DNA of 64,000 nt from Bradyrhizobium iriomotense (GTDB lineage Bacteria; Pseudomonadota; Alphaproteobacteria; Rhizobiales; Xanthobacteraceae), in assembly GCF_018129405.1 (NCBI RefSeq), contig NZ_JAFCLP010000004.1, positions 248,001-312,000 of the forward strand, read 5' to 3'. Positions 25,962 through 35,019 of the stretch are shown one piece after another. Numbering within the stretch: the first letter of the stretch is position 1; the number at the start of each line of letters is the position of its first letter. The translations under genes and the position numbers were made by a program. Under the pieces are notes generated by a model that worked only from the letters and a program-made list of their open reading frames with translations, was not told where the DNA came from and made no database searches.

Positions 25962-26003
25962 ACGTTCCTTTGTTTGCGGCAATGACTGTGTTAAGAGCAA
26001 CAA

Positions 26004-27104
26004 ATGGGTCGAAAACGCACCAAGTCAGGCAAAATCCGGCTGGCGGAAGTCGCCGAGCTTGCCGGCGTGAGCCCGATTACAGCGTCCCGCTTCTTCCGCA
26101 ATCCCGAGGCGCTGTCGGTGGCCAAGCGGACGCGGGTCGAAAGCGCCGCCAAGGAGCTCGGCTATGTGCCGAACCTTGCGGCACGCGCCCTCGCCTCGCA
26201 GCGCACCGAGGTGATCGGTGTCTTGATTCCGTCACTCACCAACAACGTGTTCTCCGACGTGTTGCGCGGCATCTACGACGCGTCCGAAGGCAGCCGTTAC
26301 TCGATCCAGTTGTCCAACACACGCTACAGTATCCTCCAGGAGGAGAAGCTGCTGCGCCTGTTTCTGGCGCAGAAGCCGGCCGGGCTGATCGTCACCGGCA
26401 TCGACCAGACCGCGGAATCGCGCGCGATGCTGGAGGCGGCCGACTGCCCGATCGTGCAGATCATGGAGATCGGGCCCAATCCGGTCGACATGATGATCGG
26501 CTTTTCCCACTATGATGCAGCACGCGCGGCGGTTGCCCACCTGTTCGCGCAAGGTCACCGCAGGATCGGCTTCGTCGGCGCGCGGATGGATCCCAGGGTG
26601 CAGCGGCGGCTGGATGGATATGTCTCTGCCATGAAGGACGCCGGCCTGTTCGAGCAGCGCCACGTCGTGACGACGGCGACGCCGACCTCGGTGACGCTCG
26701 GCGGTGCCCTGTTCACCGATCTCCTGGCGCGCGAGCCCGACCTCGACGCGGTGTTCTGCGCCAATGACGACCTTGCGCTCGGCGTGCTGTTCGAATGCCG
26801 CCGCCGCGAGATCGGCGTCCCCGAGCAGATCGCGATCGTCGGCTTCAACGACCTCGAGTTCATGGCCTCCGCCGTTCCCACCCTCACCAGCGTCCGCACC
26901 AACCGCTACGAGATGGGCAAGACGGCCGCCGCCATGCTGATCGAGGCGATCGAGGGACGGCGCCCGGAGCAGCCGGTGCTCGACCTCGGCTTCAAGGTGA
27001 TCGAGCGGCAAAGCTCGTCGTCGCGCCAGTCGGACAACAGGCCCGCCTTATCAGCCGGCGCCGCACCGAACAAAATGGTAGCGTTACCAAGCAGCCATGA
27101 CTAG
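26004..27104 (+). CDS. LacI-family transcriptional regulator of the sugar-acid regulon
   Basis: 366 residues. The N-terminal HTH and hinge are 'RLAEVAELAGVSPITASRFF' (about 13-32) and 'VESAAKELGYVPNLAARALA' (about 48-67), then a periplasmic-binding-like sensor domain ('VIGVLIPSLTNNVFSDVLRG', 'FCANDDLALGVLFECRRREI', 'VGFNDLEFMASAVPTLTSV'). Closest in style to GntR/gluconate-type LacI members. Divergent from the ABC-denD-kdgK-eda operon and followed by the dehydratase gene, so it very likely represses both and is released by a sugar acid. A candidate operator overlaps its own last codons. Confidence 0.92.
   Translation: MGRKRTKSGKIRLAEVAELAGVSPITASRFFRNPEALSVAKRTRVESAAKELGYVPNLAARALASQRTEVIGVLIPSLTNNVFSDVLRGIYDASEGSRYSIQLSNTRYSILQEEKLLRLFLAQKPAGLIVTGIDQTAESRAMLEAADCPIVQIMEIGPNPVDMMIGFSHYDAARAAVAHLFAQGHRRIGFVGARMDPRVQRRLDGYVSAMKDAGLFEQRHVVTTATPTSVTLGGALFTDLLAREPDLDAVFCANDDLALGVLFECRRREIGVPEQIAIVGFNDLEFMASAVPTLTSVRTNRYEMGKTAAAMLIEAIEGRRPEQPVLDLGFKVIERQSSSSRQSDNRPALSAGAAPNKMVALPSSHD
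27076..27089. promoter_or_regulatory. Candidate LacI-family operator inside the 3' end of lacI
   Basis: TGGTAGCGTTACCA has perfect 5-bp arms (TGGTA/TACCA) around GCGT. It lies within the last codons of the lacI gene, 150 bp upstream of the dehydratase start, and shares its left ten bases, apart from one base, with the site at 25948-25961. It would allow separate LacI control of the rightward dehydratase operon. Confidence 0.6.
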
Positions 27105-27239
27105 TATCGCACTTGTGAGGAAACGACCCGCCAACGGGCAGGCAGACCATTGCTCACGCCGTTGGGCATCGCACAAGCCGACAGCCCAAAATTTACGCCG
27201 GTGACCGACGCCAGTGCGTTTGCATTGCAGGAGAAACCA

Positions 27240-29066
27240 ATGACAAAAAAGCCAACCAATGGGCACGCGCCCGGTAACGGCGCCCGCCGCCACCTTCGCT
27301 CGCAGGACTGGTTCAACAACCCGCACAATCCGGGCATGACCGCGCTGTACATGGAGCGCTACCTGAACTACGGCCTGACCCGGGCCGAGCTGCAGTCCGG
27401 CAAGCCCATCATCGGCATCGCCCAGACCGGCAACGACCTCTCCCCCTGCAACCGCCACCATATCGAGCTCGCCCACCGCGTCCGCGAAGGCATCCGCGAG
27501 GCCGGCGGCATTGCGATGGAATTTCCGACCCACCCCATTCAGGAGACCGGCAAGCGCCCGACTGCGGCGCTCGACCGCAACCTCGCTTATCTCGGCCTGG
27601 TCGAGATCCTCTACGGCTATCCGCTCGACGGCGTGGTGCTGACCACCGGCTGCGACAAGACGACGCCCGCCTGCATGATGGCGGCGGCGACCGTGAACCT
27701 GCCCGCGATCGTGCTGTCGGGCGGCCCGATGCTGAACGGCTGGCACGACGGCGAACGCACCGGCTCCGGCACCATCGTCTGGAAGTCGCGCGAGAGGCTC
27801 GCCGCCGGCGAGATCGACTATGAGGAGTTCATGGAGATCGTGGCCTCCTCGGCGCCCTCGGTCGGCCATTGCAACACCATGGGCACGGCCTCGACCATGA
27901 ACGGGCTCGCCGAAGCGCTCGGCTTCTCGCTGCCGGGCTGCGCGGCGATCCCAGCCCCCTATCGCGAGCGCGGGCAGATCGCCTACGAGACGGGAAAACG
28001 CATCGTCGAGATGGTCTGGGAAGATCTCAAGCCCTCGGACATCCTGACCCGCAAGGCGTTCGAGAACTGCATCGTGATCAACTCCGCGATCGGCGGCTCG
28101 ACCAACGCGCCGATCCACATCAACGCGCTGGCCCGCCACATCGGCGTCGAGCTGTCGATCGACGACTGGCAGAAGGTCGGCCACGACGTGCCGCTGCTGG
28201 TCAACATGCAGCCGGCCGGCTTCTATCTCGGCGAGGAATTCCACCGCGCCGGCGGCGTGCCGGCCGTGGTGCGCGAATTGATGAAGCACAAGCGCATCCA
28301 TGAGGATGCGATCACGGTCAACGGACGCGGCATCGGCGAGAACTGCAAGGATGCGCCCAAGCCCGACAACGACGTGATCTGGGCCTACGACAAGCCGCTG
28401 GTGAAGGATGCCGGCTTCCTGGTGCTGAAGGGCAATCTGTTCGATTCCGCGATCATGAAGACCAGCGTGATCTCAAAGGAATTCCGCGACCGCTATCTCA
28501 GCAACCCGAAGGACCTCAACGCCTTCGAGGGCCGCGCCATCGTGTTCGAGGGCCCGGAGGACTACCACGAGCGGATCGACGATCCCGCACTCGACATCGA
28601 CGAGCGCTGCGTGCTGTTCATCCGCGGCACCGGGCCGATCGGCTACCCTGGTGGCGCCGAGGTCGTGAACATGCAGCCGCCGGCAGCGCTGATCAAACGC
28701 GGCATCCTGTCCCTGCCCTGCATCGGCGACGGCCGTCAGTCCGGCACCTCGGGCTCGCCGTCGATCCTGAACGCCTCGCCGGAAGCCGCCGCCAATGGCG
28801 GGCTTGCGATCCTCGAGACCGGCGACAAGGTGCGCATCGACCTCAACAAGGGCAGCGCCAACATCCTGATCTCGGACGAGGAGCTGAAGAAGCGCCACGC
28901 CGAGCTCAAGGCCAGCGGCGGCTTCAAGCATCCGCCGAACCAGACGCCGTGGCAGGAGATCTATCGCAACACCGTCGGCCAGCAATCGACCGGCGCCTGC
29001 ATGGAGCTCGCCACGCGCTACCAGAACGTCGCCGGCACCTTTGGTGTGGCGCGGGATAATCACTGA
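27240..29066 (+). CDS. IlvD/Edd family sugar-acid dehydratase
   Basis: 608 residues from ATG 27240 (SD CAGGAGA); the frame reaches 27150 but has no ribosome site there. Iron-sulfur ligand motifs: '[15 protein letters not shown]' and '[20 protein letters not shown]'. Others are '[20 protein letters not shown]' and '[20 protein letters not shown]', the C-terminal catalytic region of the family. The subgroup with an N-terminal '[20 protein letters not shown]' resembles sugar-acid (arabonate/xylonate-type) dehydratases, not the biosynthetic IlvD. Converts an aldonic acid to its 2-keto-3-deoxy form, feeding KdgK and Eda. Head of a rightward operon with two SDR genes. Confidence 0.88.
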   Translation: MTKKPTNGHAPGNGARRHLRSQDWFNNPHNPGMTALYMERYLNYGLTRAELQSGKPIIGIAQTGNDLSPCNRHHIELAHRVREGIREAGGIAMEFPTHPIQETGKRPTAALDRNLAYLGLVEILYGYPLDGVVLTTGCDKTTPACMMAAATVNLPAIVLSGGPMLNGWHDGERTGSGTIVWKSRERLAAGEIDYEEFMEIVASSAPSVGHCNTMGTASTMNGLAEALGFSLPGCAAIPAPYRERGQIAYETGKRIVEMVWEDLKPSDILTRKAFENCIVINSAIGGSTNAPIHINALARHIGVELSIDDWQKVGHDVPLLVNMQPAGFYLGEEFHRAGGVPAVVRELMKHKRIHEDAITVNGRGIGENCKDAPKPDNDVIWAYDKPLVKDAGFLVLKGNLFDSAIMKTSVISKEFRDRYLSNPKDLNAFEGRAIVFEGPEDYHERIDDPALDIDERCVLFIRGTGPIGYPGGAEVVNMQPPAALIKRGILSLPCIGDGRQSGTSGSPSILNASPEAAANGGLAILETGDKVRIDLNKGSANILISDEELKKRHAELKASGGFKHPPNQTPWQEIYRNTVGQQSTGACMELATRYQNVAGTFGVARDNH

Positions 29067-29077
29067 ACTGGGCACAC

Positions 29078-29152
29078 GTAGCCCGGGTGAGCGAAGCGAC
29101 ACCCGGGACATCCCGTTCCCGGATGTCGCGCTTGCGCGCTCATCCGGGCTAC
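29078..29152. repeat. Palindromic intergenic repeat (gtagcccgg family)
   Basis: gtagcccgggtgagcgaagc at the left and gcgctcatccgggctac at the right are mirrored. Same family as 14066-14152 and 50247-50323. It is inserted within the rightward catabolic operon, between the dehydratase and the first SDR gene. Confidence 0.82.
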
Positions 29153-29191
29153 GGCATTGGCAATCAAATTCAAGGTGAGGAGAACAACAAC

Positions 29192-29923
29192 ATGGCAGAC
29201 CGCCTCAAGGGAAAGCGCGCCGTCGTCACGGCTGCGGCAGCAGGCATCGGGCGCGCTTGCGCCATCGCATTCGCGCGTGAAGGCGCTACCGTCATCGCCA
29301 CCGACATCAACGAATCCGGCATCGCGGGCCTGACCAAGGAAGGCATCGCCGAGGTCGCAAAGCTCGACGTCCGCAACACCGCCGACGTCAACGCCTTTGC
29401 CAAGCGCGTCGGCAAGATCGACATCCTGCTCAATGCGGCCGGCTTCGTGCACCACGGCACCATCCTGGAATGCTCGGAAGAGGACTTTGATTTCTCCTTC
29501 GACCTCAACGTCAAGTCGATGCACCGGACCATCAAGGCCTTCCTGCCCGACATGATTGCGGGCGGCGGCGGCAGCATCGTCAACATCTCGTCCTGCGCGG
29601 CCTTGAGGCCGCCGGCGAACCGCTACGTTTACAGCTCGTCGAAGGCAGCGGTGTCGCTGCTGTCGCGCGCGGTCGCGCTCGACTTCATCACCAAGGGCGT
29701 CCGCTGCAACTCGATCTGCCCCGGCACCGTCGAGACGCCCTCGATGCTCGACCGCGCGGCCGCGCAAGGGCCCCAGGGCAAGGAGATGTTCATCTCCCGC
29801 CAGAAGATGGGCCGGCTCGGCACCGCCGAGGAGATCGCATCCATGGCGGTGTATCTCGGCAGCGACGAGAGCGCCTTCACCACCGGTGTCGACCTCGTCG
29901 TCGACGGCGGCTACATGCTCTGA
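29192..29923 (+). CDS. SDR-family dehydrogenase, probable sugar-acid or keto-acid oxidoreductase
   Basis: 243 residues from ATG 29192 (GGTGAGGAGAAC upstream). Classical SDR: nucleotide motif 'VVTAAAAGIGRACAIAFARE' (the usual TGxxxGIG with Ala in place of the first Gly), 'LLNAAGFVHHG', Ser in 'IVNISSCAA', and YxxxK as 'YVYSSSKAAVSLL'. C-terminal 'GVDLVVDGGYML' is a typical SDR end. The short form resembles the BDH2-like/2-keto-3-deoxy-L-fuconate dehydrogenase group, which would fit a dehydratase-linked sugar-acid route. Second gene after the dehydratase, and followed 17 bp later by another SDR. Confidence 0.87.
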   Translation: MADRLKGKRAVVTAAAAGIGRACAIAFAREGATVIATDINESGIAGLTKEGIAEVAKLDVRNTADVNAFAKRVGKIDILLNAAGFVHHGTILECSEEDFDFSFDLNVKSMHRTIKAFLPDMIAGGGGSIVNISSCAALRPPANRYVYSSSKAAVSLLSRAVALDFITKGVRCNSICPGTVETPSMLDRAAAQGPQGKEMFISRQKMGRLGTAEEIASMAVYLGSDESAFTTGVDLVVDGGYML

Positions 29924-29940
29924 CGCCAGAGGGCCCCGGC

Positions 29941-30687
29941 ATGAACAAGATCGACCTCAACGGCCGCGTCGCCATCGTCACCGGCGGCGCGCAGGGCTTT
30001 GGCCGCGCCATCACCGAGCGCTTCGTTGCCTCCGGCGCCAAGGTCGCGATCTGGGATTTCGACGCCGCGCTGGCCGAGAAGACCGCCAAGGAAATCGGCG
30101 GCGAGACCAAAGTCTTTAAGGTCGACGTCACCGATACCGCAGCCGTCGAGCAGGCGCGCGATGCAACGCTTGCCGCCTTCGGCAAGATCGACATCCTCGT
30201 CAACAATGCCGGCATCGCCGGCGTCAACAAGCCGGTCTGGGAGACCGATCTGGAGGAATGGCGCAAGGTGCTGCGCATCAACCTCGACGGCCCCTTCATC
30301 GTCAGTAAGGCGATCGTGCCCGAAATGCTCAAGCAGAAATACGGGCGGATCGTGAACATCGCCTCGATCGCAGGCAAAGAGGGCAATCCGAACGCGGCGC
30401 ACTATTCGGCGTCCAAGGCCGGCCTGATCGCGCTGACGAAGTCGCTCGGCAAGGAGCTCGCCGCGCACGACATTCTCGTGAACGCGGTGACGCCGGCGGC
30501 TGCCAAGACCGCGATCTTCGACCAGATGACGCAGCAGCATATCGACTTCATGCTGTCGAAGATCCCGAAGGCGCGCTTCGTGCTGGTGGAAGAGCTCGCC
30601 GCGATGGTGAGCTGGCTCGCATCCGAAGACTGCGCGTTCTCGACCGGCGCGGTGTTCGACATTTCGGGCGGGCGCGCAACCTATTGA
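29941..30687 (+). CDS. SDR-family dehydrogenase
   Basis: 248 residues. 'VAIVTGGAQGFGRAITERF' (11-29) is the NAD(P) motif, followed by an Asp ('IWDFDA') that favours NAD over NADP. Then 'ILVNNAGIAGVNKPVWETD', 'IVNIASIAGKEGNPNAAHYS' with the catalytic Ser, and the Tyr-Lys pair 'YSASKAGLI'. C-terminal 'FSTGAVFDISGGRATY'. Close to the 3-oxoacyl-ACP reductase-like SDRs that oxidise sugars or sugar acids in catabolic operons. Same operon as the dehydratase and first SDR. A likely role is oxidation of the incoming sugar or of a pathway hydroxyl. Confidence 0.88.
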   Translation: MNKIDLNGRVAIVTGGAQGFGRAITERFVASGAKVAIWDFDAALAEKTAKEIGGETKVFKVDVTDTAAVEQARDATLAAFGKIDILVNNAGIAGVNKPVWETDLEEWRKVLRINLDGPFIVSKAIVPEMLKQKYGRIVNIASIAGKEGNPNAAHYSASKAGLIALTKSLGKELAAHDILVNAVTPAAAKTAIFDQMTQQHIDFMLSKIPKARFVLVEELAAMVSWLASEDCAFSTGAVFDISGGRATY

Positions 30688-30694
30688 GGCGGCC

Positions 30695-31087
30695 ATGATC
30701 CGGGAAGGTGGATGCCTGTGCGGCGCGGTGCGGTTCAAGGCGGAGGGCGAGCCGCTCAACGTCCGCATCTGCCATTGCCGCATCTGCCAGAAGGCGATGG
30801 GATCGCCCTATTTTGCCCGCGCGCAGTTCGATCAGCGCGCCCTGACCGTCGAGGGCGAGACCGCCCGCTACGCGTCGTCCGAGAACATCGACCGCGTGTT
30901 CTGCAAACGGTGCGGCACGCGGCTGTTCGCCTGGCGGCGCAACGGCACGCTGGCGGGCGTTTCGCTCACGACTTTCGACGATCGCAACGCCTTCGCGCCG
31001 ACCGAGCACATCTGGGTTTCGGAAAAGCTGGCGTGGCTGAAGCTCGATGACGGTCTGACGCAGTATCAGACGACGATCCCGACGTGA
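30695..31087 (+). CDS. GFA-family (CENP-V/GFA domain) zinc protein
   Basis: 130 residues. The GFA zinc ligands are all visible: 'GGCLCGAVRF' near the start, 'RICHCRICQKAMGSPYFARA', and 'FCKRCGTRLFAWRRNG'. Named after a glutathione-dependent formaldehyde-activating enzyme; most members are uncharacterised, and a direct GSH-formaldehyde role should not be assumed. It starts 7 bp after the second SDR stop, so it belongs to the same transcript, perhaps handling an aldehyde by-product. Ends 8 bp before the converging EamA gene. Confidence 0.87.
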   Translation: MIREGGCLCGAVRFKAEGEPLNVRICHCRICQKAMGSPYFARAQFDQRALTVEGETARYASSENIDRVFCKRCGTRLFAWRRNGTLAGVSLTTFDDRNAFAPTEHIWVSEKLAWLKLDDGLTQYQTTIPT

Positions 31088-31095
31088 GGTGGCGA

Positions 31096-31995
31096 TCAGC
31101 CTGAGGCGCCGGCGGCTTCAACACGCCGGCCCGTCGTCGTTGCGGTCCAGATCCCGGCAAACACCGCGACGATGCCGGCCGCCAGATTCCAGCGCAGCGG
31201 TTCGTTCAGCAGCCAGGCCCCGATCAGCGAGGCCGTGATCGGATTGACCGTCACCGAGATCGCGACCCGCGTCGGCGTCGTCCGCTCCAGCGCGAAGGCC
31301 CAGAGATAGAACGTCAGCGCCGCGCCGAAAGCACCGAGATAGAAAGCCGCCAGCCATTGCGGCGTGCCGAAGCCGGTGACCGGTGCAAAGCTGCCGCGCA
31401 CATGGGAAAGCAGGATGAGGCAGATGGCGCCGGCCGCCATGCTCATGGTCGTGAAGGCGATCGGGCCGGAGCGCCGGATCATCGGCTTCGACCAGATGCC
31501 GTAGAGCGCCATGCATAGCGCGGCCGCCATCATCAGGAGATCGCCGCGCCAGGCGCCTGACGGCGCCGAGGCAAGGTCGGAGAGCAGCGCGACCGCAACG
31601 CCGGACGTCGCGATCACGACACCGATCGACTTGCGCCAGGTCAGGGCTTCGGCGCCGAGAGCGGCGCCGATCACGAGCGACAACAGAGGAAGCGTCGACA
31701 GGGCGAGCGCACCACGCGCTGCGGTCGTGAAGATCAGCGACGCATTGAACAGGATCGGGAACAGCGCGAAGAACAGGATGCCGAGCCCGATTGCCGCAAC
31801 CCAGTCCCCTCGCTCCGGCCAGCGATCGCCGCGCAGCAGCGTCAGGGGCAACAACAGGAGAAAACCGATGCCGAACCGGAATGAGCCGATCGCCAGCGGA
31901 TCGATGCTGCCGACGAGATAGCGCGTCGCGCCGATCGAAGTCCCACCCAGCGCGCTCGACAGCACCGCGGCCAGAACGCCAAAAATCTCGCCCAC
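31096..31995 (-). CDS. DMT-superfamily (EamA) transporter
   Basis: 299 residues with about ten hydrophobic helices in two EamA repeats: first 'VLAAVLSSALGGTSIGATRY' and 'GSFRFGIGFLLLLPLTLLRG', second beginning around residue 150 ('LLMMAAALCMALYGIWSKPM') and ending 'PTRVAISVTVNPITASLIGA', 'NLAAGIVAVFAGIWTATTTG'. Family: exporters of amino acids, nucleosides or other metabolites at the inner membrane. Divergent from the LysR gene at 32085 with an 89-bp gap, the classic arrangement for a LysR-controlled exporter. Substrate unknown. Confidence 0.9.
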   Translation of the reverse strand: MGEIFGVLAAVLSSALGGTSIGATRYLVGSIDPLAIGSFRFGIGFLLLLPLTLLRGDRWPERGDWVAAIGLGILFFALFPILFNASLIFTTAARGALALSTLPLLSLVIGAALGAEALTWRKSIGVVIATSGVAVALLSDLASAPSGAWRGDLLMMAAALCMALYGIWSKPMIRRSGPIAFTTMSMAAGAICLILLSHVRGSFAPVTGFGTPQWLAAFYLGAFGAALTFYLWAFALERTTPTRVAISVTVNPITASLIGAWLLNEPLRWNLAAGIVAVFAGIWTATTTGRRVEAAGASG

Positions 31996-32084
31996 GCTTC
32001 CTCCCGTTGATGCCTTGAAAGCAGCATAGGAGGCGCGCCGAAACAGGGAATGGAATTTCCGTCATGCCAGGATAAGTTTTCGTC

Positions 32085-32948
32085 ATGACCGCACCTGTTC
32101 TCGATCCCGATCTGCTGAAGGCCTTTCTCGCGGTCGACGAGCATCGTTCGTTCACGCGCGCGGCCCATGTGCTCAACCGCACGCAATCGGCGGTGAGCGT
32201 CCAGATCAGGCGGCTGGAGGAGCGACTGGGCACCAAGCTGTTTCAGCGCACCAGGGCAGGCGTCGTGCCGACCGCGACGGGCCAAGAGTTGCGCGCCTAT
32301 GCGCGGCGCATTCTCGCGCTCAACGCGGAGGCGGTCGGGGCGCTCCGCGCACGCAAGGCCGACGCCGTGGTGCGCCTCGGCGTGATGGACGATTACGGCA
32401 CCATCATCATTCCGCCCCTGCTGGCGAGCTTCGCCAAACACTATCCACTGGTCCGGGTCGAGATCGAGACGGGACTGACGGCGACGATGCCGGCGCGGCT
32501 CGGCGATGCCTACGATCTCGTCATCGCCATGCATCCGCAAGGATGCGGCGACGGCGAGCTATTGAGGCGCGAGCAGGCGGTCTGGGCCGCCGCCTCGTCC
32601 TATCGGGTCGCGGCGCAGCGTCCCCTTCCCGTGGCGCTCTATCCGCGCGGCTGCCTGTTTCGCCAATGGGCTGCGGAGGCGCTCGACACCGCGGGCCTGC
32701 CCTGGCGTCTCGCCTATGTCAGCCGGACGCTCGCAGCGGTCGAGACGATCGCCGCTCAAGGTCTCGCAGTGACAGTGGTGAAGGCCGGGACCTTGCCACC
32801 GAGCCTCCGCGCGCTGTCCGATCGTGACGGCATGCCGCCGTTGCCGGCGGCGGAGATCCGCCTCCACCGCGCACGCGACCTGTCGACCGCAGGCTCCCTT
32901 CTGGCGGATCATTTGCAACGGGCAATTTCGGAATTGGGCGCCATATAA
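32085..32948 (+). CDS. LysR-type transcriptional regulator
   Basis: 287 residues. N-terminal HTH: 'LLKAFLAVDEHRSFTRAAHV', 'RTQSAVSVQIRRLEERLGTK' (about 10-55). The effector domain begins near 'VRLGVMDDYGTIIIPPLLAS' and ends with a short C-terminus. Divergent from the EamA transporter gene, so it probably activates that gene and represses itself. The inducer is unknown. The second lobe ('ETIAAQGLAVTVVKAGTLPP') is typical of the family. Confidence 0.9.
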   Translation: MTAPVLDPDLLKAFLAVDEHRSFTRAAHVLNRTQSAVSVQIRRLEERLGTKLFQRTRAGVVPTATGQELRAYARRILALNAEAVGALRARKADAVVRLGVMDDYGTIIIPPLLASFAKHYPLVRVEIETGLTATMPARLGDAYDLVIAMHPQGCGDGELLRREQAVWAAASSYRVAAQRPLPVALYPRGCLFRQWAAEALDTAGLPWRLAYVSRTLAAVETIAAQGLAVTVVKAGTLPPSLRALSDRDGMPPLPAAEIRLHRARDLSTAGSLLADHLQRAISELGAI

Positions 32949-33023
32949 CGGTAGATCGCGAAGGCTTGTGGCCCTATACGGCCTGCTTTGCGAAACGCGC
33001 AGACAGAACGGACGGATGAGCTG

Positions 33024-33704
33024 GTGAACATTTCCTTCTATGACATTTCCGTCTGGGTGCTGCCGCTGGTGCTGGCCATCACCTTCCACGAAGCCGCGCA
33101 CGCCTTCGTCGCGCACCGTCTCGGGGACAACACGGCCTCGCAGCTCGGACGCGTCAGCTTCAATCCTATCAAGCACATCGATCCCTTCGGCACCCTGGTC
33201 CTGCCGGCGATGCTGCTGTTTGCGCATTCGCCATTCCTGTTCGGCTATGCCAAGCCGGTGCCGGTGAATTTCCGCAAGCTCAACAACCCCAGGCTCGACA
33301 TGGTCTGGGTGGCACTGGCCGGGCCCGCGACCAATATCCTGCTGGCGCTGGCGGCGGCTCTCGCCCTCCACGCCCTGCCCTTGGCACCGGCGGGGTCGGC
33401 GCAGTGGATCTTCGACAATCTCAAAAATGCGCTGGTCATCAACGCGATCCTGGCGGTGTTCAACATGATGCCGATCCCGCCGCTCGACGGCGGCCGCGTC
33501 GCGGTCGGGCTGCTGCCGCGGCCACTCGCCTTGCCACTGGCCCGGCTCGAGCCGTTCGGTATGCTGATCCTGATCGGCCTGTTGATCCTGCTGCCGCTCG
33601 CGGGCTCGCAGTTCGGTCTAAATCTTGATGTTATTTCAGCAATACTGCGAACGTTGACCGGTTATGTGATTCAGGCTGTTCTCTTCCTGACCGGCAATGC
33701 GTAG
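33024..33704 (+). CDS. Site-2 protease family (M50) membrane metalloprotease
   Basis: 226 residues if started at GTG 33024; a TTG at 32988 would add 12. The zinc site is 'ITFHEAAHAFVAHRLGDNTA' (HExxH) in the first helix, and the second ligand is Asp in 'FNMMPIPPLDGGRVAVGLLP'. 'VALAGPATNILLALAAALAL' is the conserved helix between them. About five membrane spans. Family: intramembrane proteases; this compact group lacks PDZ and CBS domains and its substrates are unknown. The next small gene begins directly at its stop codon. Start choice is uncertain. Confidence 0.85.
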   Translation: MNISFYDISVWVLPLVLAITFHEAAHAFVAHRLGDNTASQLGRVSFNPIKHIDPFGTLVLPAMLLFAHSPFLFGYAKPVPVNFRKLNNPRLDMVWVALAGPATNILLALAAALALHALPLAPAGSAQWIFDNLKNALVINAILAVFNMMPIPPLDGGRVAVGLLPRPLALPLARLEPFGMLILIGLLILLPLAGSQFGLNLDVISAILRTLTGYVIQAVLFLTGNA

Positions 33705-34190
33705 TTGAACAGACCACTCCGAATACACGCCGAAGGGCCAGAGGCCGACTTGGTCAAAGCTGCCGATATGCTGATCGCGCGACGCGCGGACACCCGTGCC
33801 CGCGCCGATTTTGCCACCTGGAAGATGATGGCCAAGCTCAACGGGGCGTCCGCGCTGCCTCCGGAGGCCCAGGAGTTCCTCAGCAGCTACAAGAACCTGC
33901 TGGCCCAGATGAGCGAGGGCGAGGCCAGCGAAGCCACCATCGTCGCGATCTACAAGGCCTACTACGCAGAAATGGGCGGCGGCGGAACTCCGCCCGATGT
34001 CCGCCCGCGCCAGGCCGCGCCGGCGGCGGACAATGTTACCGCTTTCCGACGCCCGGCACCGAAGCCGAAGACGACCAGCTTTTTCGGGGCTGGCACGGCC
34101 GCCGGAACCCAGAAACGGCCGTTGCCGGTGGCGCTGATCTTCGCCTGCCTCGTCGTGGTCTATGTCGGGATCCGGTATTACTGGCGCTGA
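33705..34190 (+). CDS. Hypothetical protein with C-terminal membrane anchor
   Basis: Up to 161 residues if translation begins at TTG 33705, directly after the protease stop; ATG 33768 is an alternative giving 140 residues. The N-terminal half is helical and charged ('KAADMLIARRADTRARADFA'). The middle is Pro/Ala-rich, and one membrane helix ends the protein ('LPVALIFACLVVVYVGIRYY'), so it is tail-anchored with the body in the cytoplasm. No family recognised. Tight linkage suggests it works with the site-2 protease, perhaps as partner or substrate (inference). Its 3' end overlaps the converging tonB-like gene by 13 bp. Confidence 0.6.
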   Translation: MNRPLRIHAEGPEADLVKAADMLIARRADTRARADFATWKMMAKLNGASALPPEAQEFLSSYKNLLAQMSEGEASEATIVAIYKAYYAEMGGGGTPPDVRPRQAAPAADNVTAFRRPAPKPKTTSFFGAGTAAGTQKRPLPVALIFACLVVVYVGIRYYWR

Positions 34191-35011
34191 GCCTGGGCCG
34201 ACTTCTTCTTTTTCTTCTCGTCCGCCGGCTTGAAGGTGATCGGGACCATGCGTTCGAAGCGGTCCTCGGTTAACCCCGCCGGAGGTGTCGGAAAAGGATC
34301 GGATTTGTGAACCATGGCGATCGCAGCCGCATCGTAAGCCGCATCACCGGATGACTCCAGGACGTCAACCGACAGCACGTTCCCCCTTCGGTTGAGCGCA
34401 AAGCTCACTTTTACGGTCTGATTGTTGGGCTCCTTGCCCTCCGGATTGACCTTGTGCGCCGAAAGATGCGCGCTGATCTTCCGGTTCCAGTCGGCCGTCA
34501 GCTTCAGGAGGTCCTTGCCGATGCCGAGTACGGGCGCCATCGCCTTCTCGGCCTCGCGGGTGGCGTCCTCGAAGGTTTGCCGCTCCATGGCGACTGACTT
34601 CTGCGACGCTTCCATGGCCGGCGTTTCGACCGCGGCCAGCTTCGGATCGTCGTCCTGCTCCTTCTTCGGCTTGTTTTCGGTAACGATCCGGTCGGCCTCC
34701 TCGACCTGTTGCGGCCGGTCCTGCGGCAGATCCGTCTCCTTGACCTCGGCCTTTTGCTCAGGCAGCGCCGGGCGCTCTTCCTGCTCGTCGGAGTCCGTAG
34801 GCCCGGGCGGCATGTCGGTCTCCCGCGCAGGCGGCGACGTCATCTCGACCGCGAACTCCGCTCCCGCAGCGCCGAGTCCCTCGTCGCCATCATCGGCCTG
34901 CAGGTTTGCGAGCGCGAGCGCGGCCCCACCCAGATGGAGCGCGACCGCCGCGATGGCGGCCAGGATCCACAGCTTCCGGGATGATCTGGGTTCGTGCTCG
35001 ACGTCGGACAT
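34178..35011 (-). CDS. TonB-family energy transducer
   Basis: 277 residues. One N-terminal membrane anchor ('LWILAAIAAVALHLGGAALA', about 14-33), a long Pro/Glu/Lys-rich periplasmic spacer (about 60-135), and a C-terminal TonB-like domain (about 170-265: 'VKVSFALNRRGNVLSVDVLE', 'DPFPTPP'). The tail is unusually Lys-rich after the domain. Links the ExbB-ExbD motor to the siderophore receptor encoded in the same run. Last gene of the iron module, 8 bp after exbD. Confidence 0.88.
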   Translation of the reverse strand: MSDVEHEPRSSRKLWILAAIAAVALHLGGAALALANLQADDGDEGLGAAGAEFAVEMTSPPARETDMPPGPTDSDEQEERPALPEQKAEVKETDLPQDRPQQVEEADRIVTENKPKKEQDDDPKLAAVETPAMEASQKSVAMERQTFEDATREAEKAMAPVLGIGKDLLKLTADWNRKISAHLSAHKVNPEGKEPNNQTVKVSFALNRRGNVLSVDVLESSGDAAYDAAAIAMVHKSDPFPTPPAGLTEDRFERMVPITFKPADEKKKKKSAQAQRQ

Positions 35012-35019
35012 GGCAATCC

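Noticed and set aside
27084-28301. 405-residue minus-strand frame across the dehydratase start
   Set aside because: Antisense shadow of the dehydratase, whose iron-sulfur motifs and Shine-Dalgarno settle the coding strand.
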